Source: Candidatus Polarisedimenticola svalbardensis
GTDB lineage: Bacteria; Acidobacteriota; Polarisedimenticolia; Polarisedimenticolales; Polarisedimenticolaceae
DNA: 64,000 nt
Direction: 5' to 3'
NCBI GenBank assembly: GCA_014764515.1
Contig: JACXWD010000009.1
Coordinates: 1 to 64,000 of the forward strand
Below the pieces are notes generated by a model. That model ran no database searches. It was not told where the DNA came from and saw nothing but the letters and a program-made list of their open reading frames with translations. Below, in pieces: positions 42,843 through 53,050 of the stretch (within the stretch, counting starts at the first letter, position 1; every line of letters begins with the position of its first letter). The translations under genes and the position numbers were made by a program.

Positions 42843-45530
42843 CACGGCGCAGACCTTGTACTCCCCGGTGCCGGTAACCGCATCGCCGGCGTCGTTGGTC
42901 AGCAGGTTCGCCCTGGAATCGGCGAAATGCATCGGCATCCAGACGCATCCAGGGCGCATCCGCGGACTGATCAGGGCCTCGGCCTGCACCTCTCCCCTGC
43001 GGGACGACACCGTCACCATCTGTCCATCGCTGATCATGAGGCGCCTGGCGTCCCGGCGATGCATCTCGATGAAATTCCGTCCTGCCTTGGCCATGGACCC
43101 TGGTTCCCGAACGGTCTGGGTCGCGGCGTTGTAGTGGTACAGCACCCGGCCGGTTGAGAGCACCAGCGGGAAATCGTCGTCCGGGAGTTCATCACTCTCC
43201 CGATACTCCACTACCTGGAACCCTGCCCTGCCGATCAGCGGCCCGCCCAGGTGCAGGGTCTCGGTGCCGGGGTGGCCCGGTTCCGGGCAGGGCCACTGCA
43301 GCCCGGCAACGTTCTCTTCAAGGCGTGCATGGGAGATGCCGGCGTAAGCCGGCACCAGAGCGGCCATCTCGTCGTAGATCCGGGAAGCCGATTCGTACTG
43401 CGGCATCGGGTACCCTGCAGTGCGGGCCACGTCACAAAGGATCTCCCAGTCCGCCCGGGCCTCATCCGGAGGCTCCACCGCCTTGCGGACCCGCTGCACC
43501 CTGCGATCACTGTTGGTGAACACACCGTCCTTCTCGGCGAAGCAGGCGGCAGGCAGGATGACGTCGGCGTAGCGGGTGGTCTCGTTCAGGAAGATGTCCT
43601 GGCAGACCAGGAAGTCCAGGTTGTTGAGCCCGGCCTCCACCTGGGATGCGTTCGGCTCGGAAATGACCAGATCCTCGCCCATGACGTACATGCCCCGGAT
43701 TTCGCCCCGGGCCATCGCTTTCATCATGACGTTCAGATTCAGTCCCGGTTCCGGGGGCAGCGAGACGGACCAGGCCGCTTCGAACTTGAGCCGGACTTCA
43801 GGATCACCGACGCGCTGGTACCCGGGGTAAAAGATCGGCGTGGCGCCGGAATCGTTGGCGCCCTGGACGTTGTTCTGACCCCGGAGCGGGTTCATTCCGG
43901 CGCTCCTCACCCCCAGGTGGCCGGTCATCAGCACCAGGTTGGCCAGGGCGTAGACATTGTCGGTGCCGTGAGTATGCTCGGTGATCCCCAGGGTGTAGTA
44001 GATCCCGGCTCTGGGGGTATTGGCGTAATCCCTGGCCGCCTGGCGGATCGCCTCCGCAGGCACACCGGTGACCGTCTCAGCCCCTTCCGGCGTGTAAGCC
44101 GACAGCCCTTTCCGAACCGCTTCAAAACCCTCGGTATGCTTTTCGATAAACGCGTCGTCAGTCAGGCCCTCGGTAACGATGACGTGGGCCATGGCGTTCA
44201 GCAGCCAGACGTCGGTTCCCGGTTTGAGTTGCAGATGGCTATGGGCGATATCCGCCATCCAGATTTTCCGGGGGTCGGCGACGATCAGCCGGGCCCCGTT
44301 GCGGACCGCCCGTTTCATCTCCATGGCGATGATCGGATGGGCTTCGGTGGTATTGGATCCGATGACGAACAACAGGTCGGCGTCCCGTATCTCCGGGATC
44401 GAGTTGGTCATCGCCCCGGCTCCGAACATGGTCACCAGCCCGGCGACCGTGGGAGCGTGTCACGTGGCTGCGCATTGATGGCAGTTGTTGGTCCCGAAGG
44501 CGGCCCGGGACAGTTTCTGCATCAGGTAATTTTCCTCACCGGTGCAACGGCTGGAGGAGACGAACCCCAACGCGTCGGCTCCGTGTTTCTCCTTGACCGC
44601 CAGAAGTCCTTCCGTCGTCTTGCGGATCGCTTCGTCCCAGGAGGCGCGATGCAGCTCGCCGTCCCGGCCCCGGATCATCGGATAGCGCAGGCGCTCTTCG
44701 TGGTGGATGAAGTCATAGGCGAACCTGCCCTTGACGCACAGGTTGCCGTCGTTCACCGTCTCGCCGGGAGGCGGCGACGCCACTTTCACTACGCGGCCGT
44801 TGTGAACCTTGAGATCGACCTGACAGCCGACGCCGCAGAAATTGCATGTGGACCGGACCTGCTCCATCTCTTCGTGCCGGATGCCGTACGACTTCTTTTC
44901 GGTCATGGCGCCGGTGGGACATGTATCGATACAGCCGCCGCACAACTCGCAACTGGTATCAAGGAGGCCGGAGTCCCCGATGGTGCCGATGGTGGTAGCC
45001 GCTCCCCGTTCGGTCAGGGTTATGGCGGAGACCGCTTCCACCTCGTCACAGTACCGGGTGCACCGGGCGCACAGGATGCAGAGATCCGGATCGAACCGGA
45101 TATATGGGTTGGAGTCGCCGGGACGGCCGGACCTGGGAGCGTTCACAGGCGGCAGCACCAGGGCGCCGCTTCGTGCCGCCTGTTCTCGAAGCCGGTTGAC
45201 GCTGCCGTTTTCCGACGGCAGGCCGGACCCGTCCAGGCGGTGGTCCGCAAGGTACAGGCCGTACAGGACCTTGCGATGGCGCGCGATCCGTTCCGATCCG
45301 GTGGTGACCTCCATTCCGGGCCGGACCCGGAAGGCACAGGCCGGTTGCATCCTGCGCTCGCCGGCCACTTCCACCAGGCAGGTGCGGCAAGCGCCGGCAG
45401 GATCCAGCCGGGGGTCGTGGCACAGGGTGGGGATCGACACCCCTTCCCGGCCGGCTACATCCAGGACCGTCTCCCCGGAAGTCGCAGGACAGTTCCGGCC
45501 GTCCAGGGTGATGGTGAATCGATCGCTCAC
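42828..45530 (-). CDS. fdhA: Selenocysteine-containing formate dehydrogenase catalytic subunit (FdsA/FdhA-like)
   Basis: A molybdenum/tungsten bis-MGD oxidoreductase of 900 residues in which residue 357 is encoded by an in-frame TGA (44462-44460), at the place where formate dehydrogenases have Sec or Cys (CAAT-U-HAPTVAGL). N-terminal domains: NuoG-like [2Fe-2S] (CHDPRLDPAGACRTC), [4Fe-4S] sites (LCILCARCTRYCDE; CELCGGCIDTCPTGA), then TCNFCGVGC of the catalytic part and the MGD-binding C-terminal domain. The fused ferredoxin domains and the fdsB neighbour indicate an NAD-linked, FdsABG/Hyt-type complex in the cytoplasm. Start GTG overlaps the fdsB TGA. If TGA is read as stop the gene would seem split into 356 and 535 residue frames. 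Confidence 0.93.
44430..44462 (-). promoter_or_regulatory. UGA codon and SECIS hairpin in fdhA
   Basis: After the UGA come 11 nt, then GGUCGCC (44448-44442), a GGGCU loop and GGUGACC (44436-44430), a seven-base-pair stem with one G-U. From memory, E. coli fdhF has the same 11-nt spacing with an AGGUCU apical loop. This is the element bound by SelB for Sec insertion. Confidence 0.85.
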
Positions 45531-47044
45531 CTTTGTCTCCTGAACGCATCCGGGAAATGTTTCATGGCCGAGGTCAACGGCTTGGCCGCCACCATCCCCA
45601 GGCCGCAGATCGATCCTTCTTCCATTTCCCAGCCGACGTCTTCCACATGAAGGAGCGCATCAGGATCACCATCGGTCCGGAACCTTCCGCAGGCGTTTCG
45701 CAAAAACCGGGCGCCGATGCGGCACGGCGCACATTGGCCGCAGCTCTCGTCATCGAAGAACCGGGTCTGCCAGTCCGCCGCAGCCACCAGGTCCACCGTG
45801 TCGTTCAACACCACGACCCCGGCGCTCCCCAGCATGGAGCCTTCCCGGTCCAGGCTTCTAAAATCAAGAGGCAGTCCCCGCAGGCTCATGGGAAGGAATC
45901 CGGACGATGCGCCTCCAGGACTGAACGCCATCGGACTGCCTGTGTACCCGCCTGCGGTCTCCACCAGTTCATCCAGGGCCACACCCAGGGGGAGCTCGTA
46001 GACTCCGGGCCGGTTGACGTGACCGGACACGCAGTACAGCTTGGTGCCGGCTCCGGTGCGCCCCAGGTCGCGGAACCGTTCACCGCCGTGATGGATTATG
46101 AACGGCACGCAGGCCGCCGTCTCCACGTTGTGGATCAGGGTCGGCTTGCCCCGGAACCCGTTCTCGGTAGGAAACGGAGGCTTCAGCCGTGGCATCCCGC
46201 GCTTGCCTTCCAGAGATTCCAGCAGTGCCGTCTCTTCCCCGCAGATGTAGGCGCCGTGGCCGTTGGCGAAACGGATATCAAACGGTTCCAGGTGGCCGGC
46301 CGCTTCTTTCAGCGCTGTCTCCAGGGAACGCTTGGCATCCCGGAATTCGCCGCGGATATAGATGATGATCTCCGACGCTGCGATGGTCGCCGCCGCCACC
46401 GCCAGCCCCTCCAGAAGGAGGTGGGGCCGGCGCTCCATGATCTCCCGGTCCTTGAACGTCCCCGGCTCCCCTTCGTCGGCGTTGCAGACCACGTATCGCG
46501 ACCGTTCGGCCTGCCCGGCGACGGCCCGCCACTTCACGTGGGCCGGGAACCCTGCCCCGCCCCGGCCCTGCAGGCCGGATGCTTCGATGATGCCCAGCAC
46601 CGATTCCGGGCCTGCTGCCTGCGCCTTGGCCAGCGCCTCGTATCCAGCCGGATCGGCGCCGCCCAGATTGACCGGCAGCGCCGGGTCGTCGGGCAGGACC
46701 GAGGAGGCGGTCCCCGTTCCGGGTATCAGCTCCAGATCCGGATCGAGAGCGGCAGGGGCACGGTCGCACTGGCCGATACAGCTGACCTCCTCCCGGGGCT
46801 CCCCCGACCGTTCCAGTTCCTCGATCCGGTGCGTTGCGCCGGCCAGGCGGCAGGACAAGCCGGTGCAGACCCGCACCCGGCGTCCCGGTTCCCGGATCAG
46901 GGAGTAGAACCGGCCGGCGCCCCAGACGTCGGCTTCCGGAACACCGGTCTCCAGGGCGATCCGGGCCACCGACTCCGGCGTGACACCGCCCTCGGCTTCC
47001 AGTCGTTCCAGGATCTCTTCCCGGCGCGCCCCGGCCTTATCCAT
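45527..47044 (-). CDS. fdsB: Formate dehydrogenase NADH-binding subunit (NuoEF-like, FdsB)
   Basis: A 505-residue subunit. Residues about 1-110 are a NuoE/thioredoxin-like [2Fe-2S] domain (CTGLSC ... CIGQCDRAP), and the rest is NuoF: FMN/NADH segment GRGGAGFPAHVKWR and NADEGEPGTFKDREIMERRPH, the [4Fe-4S] cysteines CGQCAPC near the end. Transfers electrons between the catalytic subunit and NAD(H). The fused E-F layout is that of FdsB. Stop overlaps fdhA start (GTGA); start overlaps fdhD stop by 8 bp. No separate NuoE-like FdsG gene is present in the window. Confidence 0.9.
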   Translation of the reverse strand: MDKAGARREEILERLEAEGGVTPESVARIALETGVPEADVWGAGRFYSLIREPGRRVRVCTGLSCRLAGATHRIEELERSGEPREEVSCIGQCDRAPAALDPDLELIPGTGTASSVLPDDPALPVNLGGADPAGYEALAKAQAAGPESVLGIIEASGLQGRGGAGFPAHVKWRAVAGQAERSRYVVCNADEGEPGTFKDREIMERRPHLLLEGLAVAAATIAASEIIIYIRGEFRDAKRSLETALKEAAGHLEPFDIRFANGHGAYICGEETALLESLEGKRGMPRLKPPFPTENGFRGKPTLIHNVETAACVPFIIHHGGERFRDLGRTGAGTKLYCVSGHVNRPGVYELPLGVALDELVETAGGYTGSPMAFSPGGASSGFLPMSLRGLPLDFRSLDREGSMLGSAGVVVLNDTVDLVAAADWQTRFFDDESCGQCAPCRIGARFLRNACGRFRTDGDPDALLHVEDVGWEMEEGSICGLGMVAAKPLTSAMKHFPDAFRRQR

Positions 47045-47891
47045 GAATGCGCTCTTCGCAGGTGTAGATGTTGTAGCGGTTGTCCCGGACGAATCCGATC
47101 AGGGTCATGCCGAACCGTTCCGCCAGGCTCACCGACAGGGTGGATGGCGCGCCGACCGAAACAACCACAGGGATTTCGGCAGCCACCGCCTTCTGGACGA
47201 TCTCGAACCCGGCCCGTCCGCTGACGGTCATGATGGTGTCGTGGAGAGGGAAGCTGCCGGCAAGTAACCGGCCACCTACCAGTTTATCCACCGCATTGTG
47301 ACGTCCCACGTCCTCCCGGACCTCCAGGAGGGTTCCATCGGCCTGGAACAACCCGGCGCCATGGATGCCCCCGGTCTGGTGGAACAGCATCTGCCCTTCC
47401 CGCATGCGGGACGGCAGGTCATGGATCATTTCCTTCCGGACAACCGGGGCCGAACGGTCCATTTCCCGAAGCCCACGGATCTCCACCGCGTCCAGGGAAG
47501 CCTTGCCGCAGATCCCGCAACTGGAAGTGGCGTAGAAGTTGCGCTGCAGGCGGGCCGGATCCACAGGCACGTCCGGTGTGACCTCCACCCGGACGATATT
47601 TCCGGTCTCCCGACCCGGCGCAGCCGGACCGCACCGCTCCACCGCGGTGATCTGGCCCTTGCCCGTGACGATGCCCTCGGTCAGCAGAAACCCGGCGGCC
47701 AGTTCGAAGTCATCTCCCGGGGTGCGCATGGTGATGGACAGGGACAGGGCTCGACGGTCTTCCGCAGGGCCGTAGCCCAGACGGATCTCCATCGGCTCTT
47801 CCACCACCAGGGTGTCAGGCTCCCGCTTACCGCCGCCGTTCCCGACCTTTCGGACCAGGACCCTGGCGACGCTGTCTTCCCGCGTCCGCAT
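47037..47891 (-). CDS. fdhD: Formate dehydrogenase accessory sulfurtransferase
   Basis: FdhD, 284 residues: binds the molybdenum cofactor and delivers sulfur from IscS to formate dehydrogenase. The conserved loop is SSCGICGK (two Cys, near residue 120), followed by FHQTGGIHGAGLF and EDVGRHNAVDKLVG. The presence of this maturation gene beside fdsB-fdhA supports a sulfurated Mo/W enzyme. Its ATG starts the unit; it sits 28 bp after the stop of the DUF3857 pair region on the same strand, so it may also be cotranscribed with those genes. Confidence 0.93.
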   Translation of the reverse strand: MRTREDSVARVLVRKVGNGGGKREPDTLVVEEPMEIRLGYGPAEDRRALSLSITMRTPGDDFELAAGFLLTEGIVTGKGQITAVERCGPAAPGRETGNIVRVEVTPDVPVDPARLQRNFYATSSCGICGKASLDAVEIRGLREMDRSAPVVRKEMIHDLPSRMREGQMLFHQTGGIHGAGLFQADGTLLEVREDVGRHNAVDKLVGGRLLAGSFPLHDTIMTVSGRAGFEIVQKAVAAEIPVVVSVGAPSTLSVSLAERFGMTLIGFVRDNRYNIYTCEERIHG

Positions 47892-47918
47892 CCAGGCATT
47901 ATACGGTGTTCCGCCGGG

Positions 47919-49901
47919 TCAGGATCCTCGCGGCACCCGGATCAGCGCTACCGTCTGTTTCTTCAACGCTGCGTACATCCGACGCAGGTTGCGGAAATCC
48001 TCAGGCGTGTAACGGGTTTTCTCCATGACGAACCGCATGGTGCCCCGGATCGCGCCTTCTTCCCGGGTCCATGTGGTCTCCAGGGACCAGCCGTCCCCTT
48101 CCCGGCTACCGGCCTCGGGGAACCCGGTCTCCGGAGGGAGATCTTCCACCACGATGGAAAAAACAAAGGTCCTGGGGAAGCCGTAGACCACCGGCACTGT
48201 GCGCCGTGTCACCGATACCGTAGGCAACCAGCTGTTGGCCTCGGGAAACGGCGGGAGCTCCATCGTCTCGAACCGGCCTGCCAGCCTGGCGACGGTCCAT
48301 TCGACATGTTCCGCGTACGCCCCGTCGGCCTTTTCCACTGTTACCTCGAACTCACCCGGCTCGGCTCCGGTCCAGTACTCCCGGACCCAGCGGAACACCG
48401 AGGTTTCCCGATCGGCGGCGGATTGCTGGTACCGCGACCTGCCGGTGCTGGCGTATTCGCCATACCGCCGGTCCTCCCGGGTGAAGTGCCAGGCGCCGTT
48501 TTCAAGTGGCCGGACCCGGACTTCCCGTTCGATGCGGTGCGCTTCAGGTTTCCATGCGGGCAGGTCCAGGAGGTAGCCTTCCTTGTCGGTAAGAACCAGC
48601 GCCTTCTTTCCGGCCAGATGGGACGGCAGCCATCCGGGGCTGGTGGTGTCGTCGGTGGTATCGATGATCATCAGCGGTCCCAGCGGCGTGTCGGGCATGA
48701 CCGCCGGCAGATCCGGCATGCCCTGCTCCGACTCCGGAGGGAGCGCAACCGCCAGGATCTGGTGGTTGAAAAGGCCGGGGCCGGGAACCGACTCCGCAAC
48801 CGTGCCCCGCCGGGTGGCATTGACCCAGACCTGGTAGGACTGGATGTCCCGGGAGGTCAGCATCGCCTCCAGCAGGGTCGCCTTGTCCTTGCAGTCACCG
48901 TACAGGTTGTCCCAGGTGTCCGACGCCGGCCTGGGCTTGTAGCCTTCGACACCTACCTCTTTGGCGATGTACCGGACCTTGTCCCGGACTTCACGGGCCA
49001 CCGCCATCATGCCGGCGACATCGTCTCCTTCCCCTGCCAGGGTGGCGGCGGCGGATCTGATCGACTCACTGGAATCTGCCATCCCGCTGGCCAGCTCGTC
49101 ATACCAGCCGGCTACCGCGGGCAGGTCCGGCAGGCTGGCGCCTACCGGGCTCACCCCGGCCGGAGCCACAAAAGACATGTGGAGGACCGGCGAAGAGGCG
49201 ATGATCGGGTCACCCAGTTCTTCCGTCTCCACTGCCGCAAGATCCCGGATTTCCCATGTGTGCAGGCTGCCGCTTACGTTGGCCTCCGGGCCGTCGAAAT
49301 TCAGCCATTCCGACAGGATCGTCCATCCGGCCGGGATCTCCACCTGAACCCTGCCGGTGGCCAGGGGCCCACTCAAGTAATAAAACTCGGACAAGGTCAG
49401 GTCGTAGGGTGACTCGGTGGTCACCGCCTCGAAAAAGACCATGCTGCCGGGCCGGATATCCCAGGCCCAACTGCCGATCTGGTGGCTGAGGTCGTCCTGG
49501 GTGAACGAGCCACCGACGGAAAGAACCTGGGCCTCGTTCTTGCCGCTCTTCTCCGCCATGCGGCGCCTTCCGTTCGGGCCCCGGGGAGGAAGATGCCAGG
49601 CGTTGAGTTTCTTGATCCTGGAATTGTCCCCACTGAAGAAAGCCTCGAAGCCTGCATACCATGCGGTACTGGAGAGAACCTGCCGGGCGGTTCGCATCCG
49701 TCTGGTCAGCTTTCCGTCTGCGTGAACGGTTACCTTCATATCCTGCAGCACCGTGATGAAGTCGTCATCCGGCACCCCCTCCGGCAGGACAGGCGCCATA
49801 GCCGCCTGATCCGACGCCCAGTCGGGCAACCGGGCGGATGACACGGAGACGGCGGCCGCCACAACCAGGCACAGGATGGCGGCCGTGCGTAACCGGATCA
49901 T
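47919..49901 (-). CDS. DUF3857 protein with active transglutaminase-like core
   Basis: A 660-residue exported protein: signal peptide (about 1-22), DUF3857 N-terminal domain, transglutaminase-like domain with GDCKDKATLLEAML (catalytic Cys) and LFNHQILAVALPP (His region) and MIIDTTDD (Asp region), and a beta-rich C-terminal part. Such proteins are common in Bacteroidota and Acidobacteriota and may crosslink or cleave peptides at the cell surface; no substrate is known. Its ATG overlaps the stop of the upstream paralogue. Runs toward fdhD in the same direction. Confidence 0.85.
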   Translation of the reverse strand: MIRLRTAAILCLVVAAAVSVSSARLPDWASDQAAMAPVLPEGVPDDDFITVLQDMKVTVHADGKLTRRMRTARQVLSSTAWYAGFEAFFSGDNSRIKKLNAWHLPPRGPNGRRRMAEKSGKNEAQVLSVGGSFTQDDLSHQIGSWAWDIRPGSMVFFEAVTTESPYDLTLSEFYYLSGPLATGRVQVEIPAGWTILSEWLNFDGPEANVSGSLHTWEIRDLAAVETEELGDPIIASSPVLHMSFVAPAGVSPVGASLPDLPAVAGWYDELASGMADSSESIRSAAATLAGEGDDVAGMMAVAREVRDKVRYIAKEVGVEGYKPRPASDTWDNLYGDCKDKATLLEAMLTSRDIQSYQVWVNATRRGTVAESVPGPGLFNHQILAVALPPESEQGMPDLPAVMPDTPLGPLMIIDTTDDTTSPGWLPSHLAGKKALVLTDKEGYLLDLPAWKPEAHRIEREVRVRPLENGAWHFTREDRRYGEYASTGRSRYQQSAADRETSVFRWVREYWTGAEPGEFEVTVEKADGAYAEHVEWTVARLAGRFETMELPPFPEANSWLPTVSVTRRTVPVVYGFPRTFVFSIVVEDLPPETGFPEAGSREGDGWSLETTWTREEGAIRGTMRFVMEKTRYTPEDFRNLRRMYAALKKQTVALIRVPRGS

Positions 49902-51886
49902 TGCGCCGGCTTCCGGACGAACTCGAGGGTGGTCTCGTCGGACAGTTTGATGAAATCGAAATACTTTTTCACGCCCTCGTAATGCTTGGCGGCCAGGCTG
50001 GTGTGGGGCATGGAGAATTTCCGTTCCACATGGTAGCCGTCGGCGGTGGGAGCGATGAACAGGCGGTATTTCCCGAGAGAGGTGTCGGCGGAGATCGGGT
50101 TGTAGCCGCCTCGGGGCATGAACCCTTCCGGCGCCTTGATGTCAACGGAACTGTGGCTGGTCCATGCGTATCGGAAAATGATCGGCGTCTCGCGCTTCTC
50201 TTCAACGAACACCGGCAGGGAATCGATCCAGGGCCCGATCAGGGACATGGAATACGTGCCGACGTTGTCCCCGATGCCGTCGGTGAACGATTCGGCCTCG
50301 CAGACCACCTCCAGCGCTTCGCCCAGGCTGTCCAGGTCCTTGGCGGTGGCGGAGGTGACCTCGAAGTCGCCGTCGGTGCCGCACAATTCGAACAGTCTGT
50401 CTTCCCGCTCATCCGGTTTCATGCCCCGGAGTCGCAACCGTTCGCTGTATCCGGACTGACCGGTGGCGGACCAGGTCCAGGACATGGTCTGGAGTTCGCC
50501 GTCATCCTCGAATCCGATGGCCGCTTCGTAGACCGATCCGTTCTCGTCCGCCTTGGGCGACTGGATGGTCACCATCTCGGCGCCCTCCTTGGTGCACAGC
50601 ATCCCCCGGACCATGGTGTACCACCAGCGGATCCGGCCGTACGGCAGGCCGGAGCCGGGGTCCAGGATCACATATTTGTCGTTCGGTTCGCCCGGCGCCT
50701 TCACCGCCACCAGGAAATCGTCGAACTGTGACGCGTTCATCAACCGCAGGTCCCAGTACCCCTCGGTACGGTCCATGACATTCACCATGTCCGCATCGGC
50801 TCCCAACAGCCGGGCGAAAGCCATGAACAGCAGGTTGACCTGCCATTGCTCGCCTTCCTTGGTATCCAGGACTTCCCGGACCGAAGCGGAGAAGTCCTTA
50901 TCGGTATCAATCCGGGCCTGCGCCTCGCGGCGTTCCGAACTCCTCAGCCCGGTATTCTCGATGTTCTTCCCGATCCAGCTGTACAGCGCCTTGAGTTTGA
51001 CCTCGAGAGGAGCTTCCTCCGGCAAGGGGATCCTGGCCAGGAACTCCTTCATCTCCTTGCCACCCTTCATGTAGTCCGAAATGATTTCCTCGGTATTTTT
51101 GGCGATGAAGTCCCAGAACTCCTTCGGTTGGTATATCTCCGTACTGTTGTAATAGATGTACAGGATCGCCTGCGACTCGGAGAATGGCGGTCCATACGGC
51201 TCACGGTCCACCGCCGGCAGATTTTCAGCCTTGATCGTCATGGAACGTTTGTCCGAAGTGAGCTCGATCCCCCGCTCTTCCTGGTGGGTGATGAGGTAAT
51301 TCGGCCTGAGATAGGGTACCCAGCGGTAGTGGAACTTCCGGACCTGGTATCCGCGCTGGATCGCAACCACTGAAGAGCCGAGACCGCCGTCGGCCTGGAA
51401 CATGTAGCCGTAGTCGATAACCGCCCCGGCTTCCACCCCCGGTATGGCGCCCTTGAGTTTGGCGTAGTCGGTCACTTTGGTTTTGCCCTTTCGGGTGATC
51501 TGCTCTTCCAGGTCTTCCCTGGCCAGTTCATGGACCGTGCCGTCAGGGAGGATCGCCCGTGCCCACCAGTTCTTCAGCCGCCCTCGCCGAATGTTGTAAG
51601 GCAGGGTGATGTCCGCCAGGTCCCGGGCCTCGTTGGACAGGATCTTCGCCCGGAAGTGGAACGTGATCTCGTTGGTGGTCTTGAACGACTCGTCCCGGTT
51701 GACCTCTACCGCCAGGATCACCGCATGCTCGATGCCGTTATCCGGATCGGCGACAATCGCCGCCTCCTCCGGCGTGATCACCATCGGCCCGGGCCCGATC
51801 CCGGTTTTGTCCTTCTTGGCCGCATGGCCGGCGGCCGGCAGGAGAAAGAGGACCAGGATGCAGATTGCTCGTGTGCTGGTTTTCAA
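49898..51886 (-). CDS. DUF3857 protein lacking the transglutaminase cysteine
   Basis: A 662-residue relative of the next gene, with a signal peptide from the TTG at 51886 (STRAICILVLFLLPAAGHA), a DUF3857 domain and a transglutaminase-like fold. At the place of GDCKDKA in the paralogue the sequence reads DTKEGEQWQVNLLFMAFARLLG, with no Cys, so the enzyme site is lost. It could bind substrates or support the intact paralogue. The TTG is preferred over an earlier in-frame start at 51982 because GAGGGGG precedes it and the signal peptide then starts properly. Overlaps its neighbour by 4 bp. Confidence 0.82.
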   Translation of the reverse strand: MKTSTRAICILVLFLLPAAGHAAKKDKTGIGPGPMVITPEEAAIVADPDNGIEHAVILAVEVNRDESFKTTNEITFHFRAKILSNEARDLADITLPYNIRRGRLKNWWARAILPDGTVHELAREDLEEQITRKGKTKVTDYAKLKGAIPGVEAGAVIDYGYMFQADGGLGSSVVAIQRGYQVRKFHYRWVPYLRPNYLITHQEERGIELTSDKRSMTIKAENLPAVDREPYGPPFSESQAILYIYYNSTEIYQPKEFWDFIAKNTEEIISDYMKGGKEMKEFLARIPLPEEAPLEVKLKALYSWIGKNIENTGLRSSERREAQARIDTDKDFSASVREVLDTKEGEQWQVNLLFMAFARLLGADADMVNVMDRTEGYWDLRLMNASQFDDFLVAVKAPGEPNDKYVILDPGSGLPYGRIRWWYTMVRGMLCTKEGAEMVTIQSPKADENGSVYEAAIGFEDDGELQTMSWTWSATGQSGYSERLRLRGMKPDEREDRLFELCGTDGDFEVTSATAKDLDSLGEALEVVCEAESFTDGIGDNVGTYSMSLIGPWIDSLPVFVEEKRETPIIFRYAWTSHSSVDIKAPEGFMPRGGYNPISADTSLGKYRLFIAPTADGYHVERKFSMPHTSLAAKHYEGVKKYFDFIKLSDETTLEFVRKPAQ

Positions 51887-52165
51887 GGCGACTTCCCCCT
51901 CGCTGGAGGCCCGGATGGGCTTCGGGAACGAAATATTCGTATTTGAGGTTATCTCAGATCGAGGGGACAGCCCTGTTTGCATCAGCCTTAATCAGGCCCC
52001 TTTTGGACCATTATTCAGACGGAGATCGGCGGCAGTTCCGGCAAAGGTACCGGGTCCTGAAAATTGGAGTAATTTGGGCAATTACCGCCGGGGCGATCCA
52101 TCTTGCGCAATGCCATGATGCGTATGGTGCGGTGACTTGACGCCGCAATTCAGGGGAGTAATCCA

Positions 52166-53050
52166 GTGGCCAAGATTCTCAAGAAGAAAACCATCGCGGA
52201 CAAGATCACCTGGTACGAACTTGACGCACCTCGCATCGCCCGCAAACGCAAACCGGGACAGTTCGTCATCGTCCGGCCCTGTGAAGGCGGCGAGCGCATT
52301 CCGCTCACTATCGCCGACGCCGATCCCGAGAAAGGGTCGATCACCCTGGTGGTGCAGGAGGTCGGCAAAACCACCGCCTACATGGGACGGGAACTGGAAG
52401 AAGGGGGCGACATGCTGGACGTGGTCGGTCCCCTGGGAACCGCGACCCACATTCCTGACACCCCCGGCCGGATCCTTGCCATCGCCGGCGGGCTGGGGAT
52501 CGCTCCCCTGTACCCGATCCTGAAAGGGTTCAAGGAAAAGGGCCACGAGGTCACCGTGATACTGGGCGCCCGCTCCAGCGATCTCTTCATCATGCGCGAA
52601 ATGACCGAAGCGCTGGTGGACAAGGTCCTGATCTGCACCGACGACGGCAGCGAAGGCCACCACGGCCTGGTGACCGAGGTGGAAAAACAGCTTCTCGAAT
52701 CCGGTGAAAAGTTCGACGAGATCATCGCCATCGGCCCTGCGATCATGATGAAGTTCTGCGTCGAAACGGCACGGCCGTTCCAGGTGCCGATCACCGTCAG
52801 CCTCAATACGATCATGATCGACGGTACAGGGATGTGCGGCGGTTGCCGGGTGCAGTACGGCGGAGCCGACAAGTTCGTATGCGTGGACGGCCCCGAATTC
52901 GACGGCTACCAGGTCAACTTCGACCGCATGATGCAGCGCCAGGCGGCGTATGCCGATCAGGAAAAGAAGGCGTACCACGACTACCTGTGCAGGCTGGAGG
53001 CGAAGGCGCAGCAGATCGAGGCGACCGAGAAGGAAGGGGCTGTGTCATGA
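52166..53050 (+). CDS. nfnA: NADH-dependent reduced ferredoxin:NADP+ oxidoreductase subunit A
   Basis: A 294-residue FAD/[2Fe-2S] flavoprotein of the ferredoxin-NADP reductase family, also known as sulfide dehydrogenase beta (SudB). FAD site RKPGQFVIVRP, NAD site GGLGIAPLYPILK, and C-terminal Cys cluster TGMCGGCRV ... FVCVDGPEFDG. NfnAB couples electron exchange among NADH, NADPH and reduced ferredoxin by bifurcation. Start is GTG at 52166 with AGGGGAG. Overlaps nfnB by 4 bp (ATGA). In this genome it could supply low-potential ferredoxin for benzoyl-CoA reductase (inference). Confidence 0.88.
   Translation: MAKILKKKTIADKITWYELDAPRIARKRKPGQFVIVRPCEGGERIPLTIADADPEKGSITLVVQEVGKTTAYMGRELEEGGDMLDVVGPLGTATHIPDTPGRILAIAGGLGIAPLYPILKGFKEKGHEVTVILGARSSDLFIMREMTEALVDKVLICTDDGSEGHHGLVTEVEKQLLESGEKFDEIIAIGPAIMMKFCVETARPFQVPITVSLNTIMIDGTGMCGGCRVQYGGADKFVCVDGPEFDGYQVNFDRMMQRQAAYADQEKKAYHDYLCRLEAKAQQIEATEKEGAVS

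Noticed and set aside
44435-44462. fdhA as two separate or broken genes
   Set aside because: The break is a TGA at the known Sec/Cys site with a SECIS hairpin; both parts are one frame.
43251-45650. Long plus-strand open frame of 799 codons
   Set aside because: It is antisense to fdhA, whose family motifs are clear on the other strand. Long antisense frames are expected in GC-rich genes.
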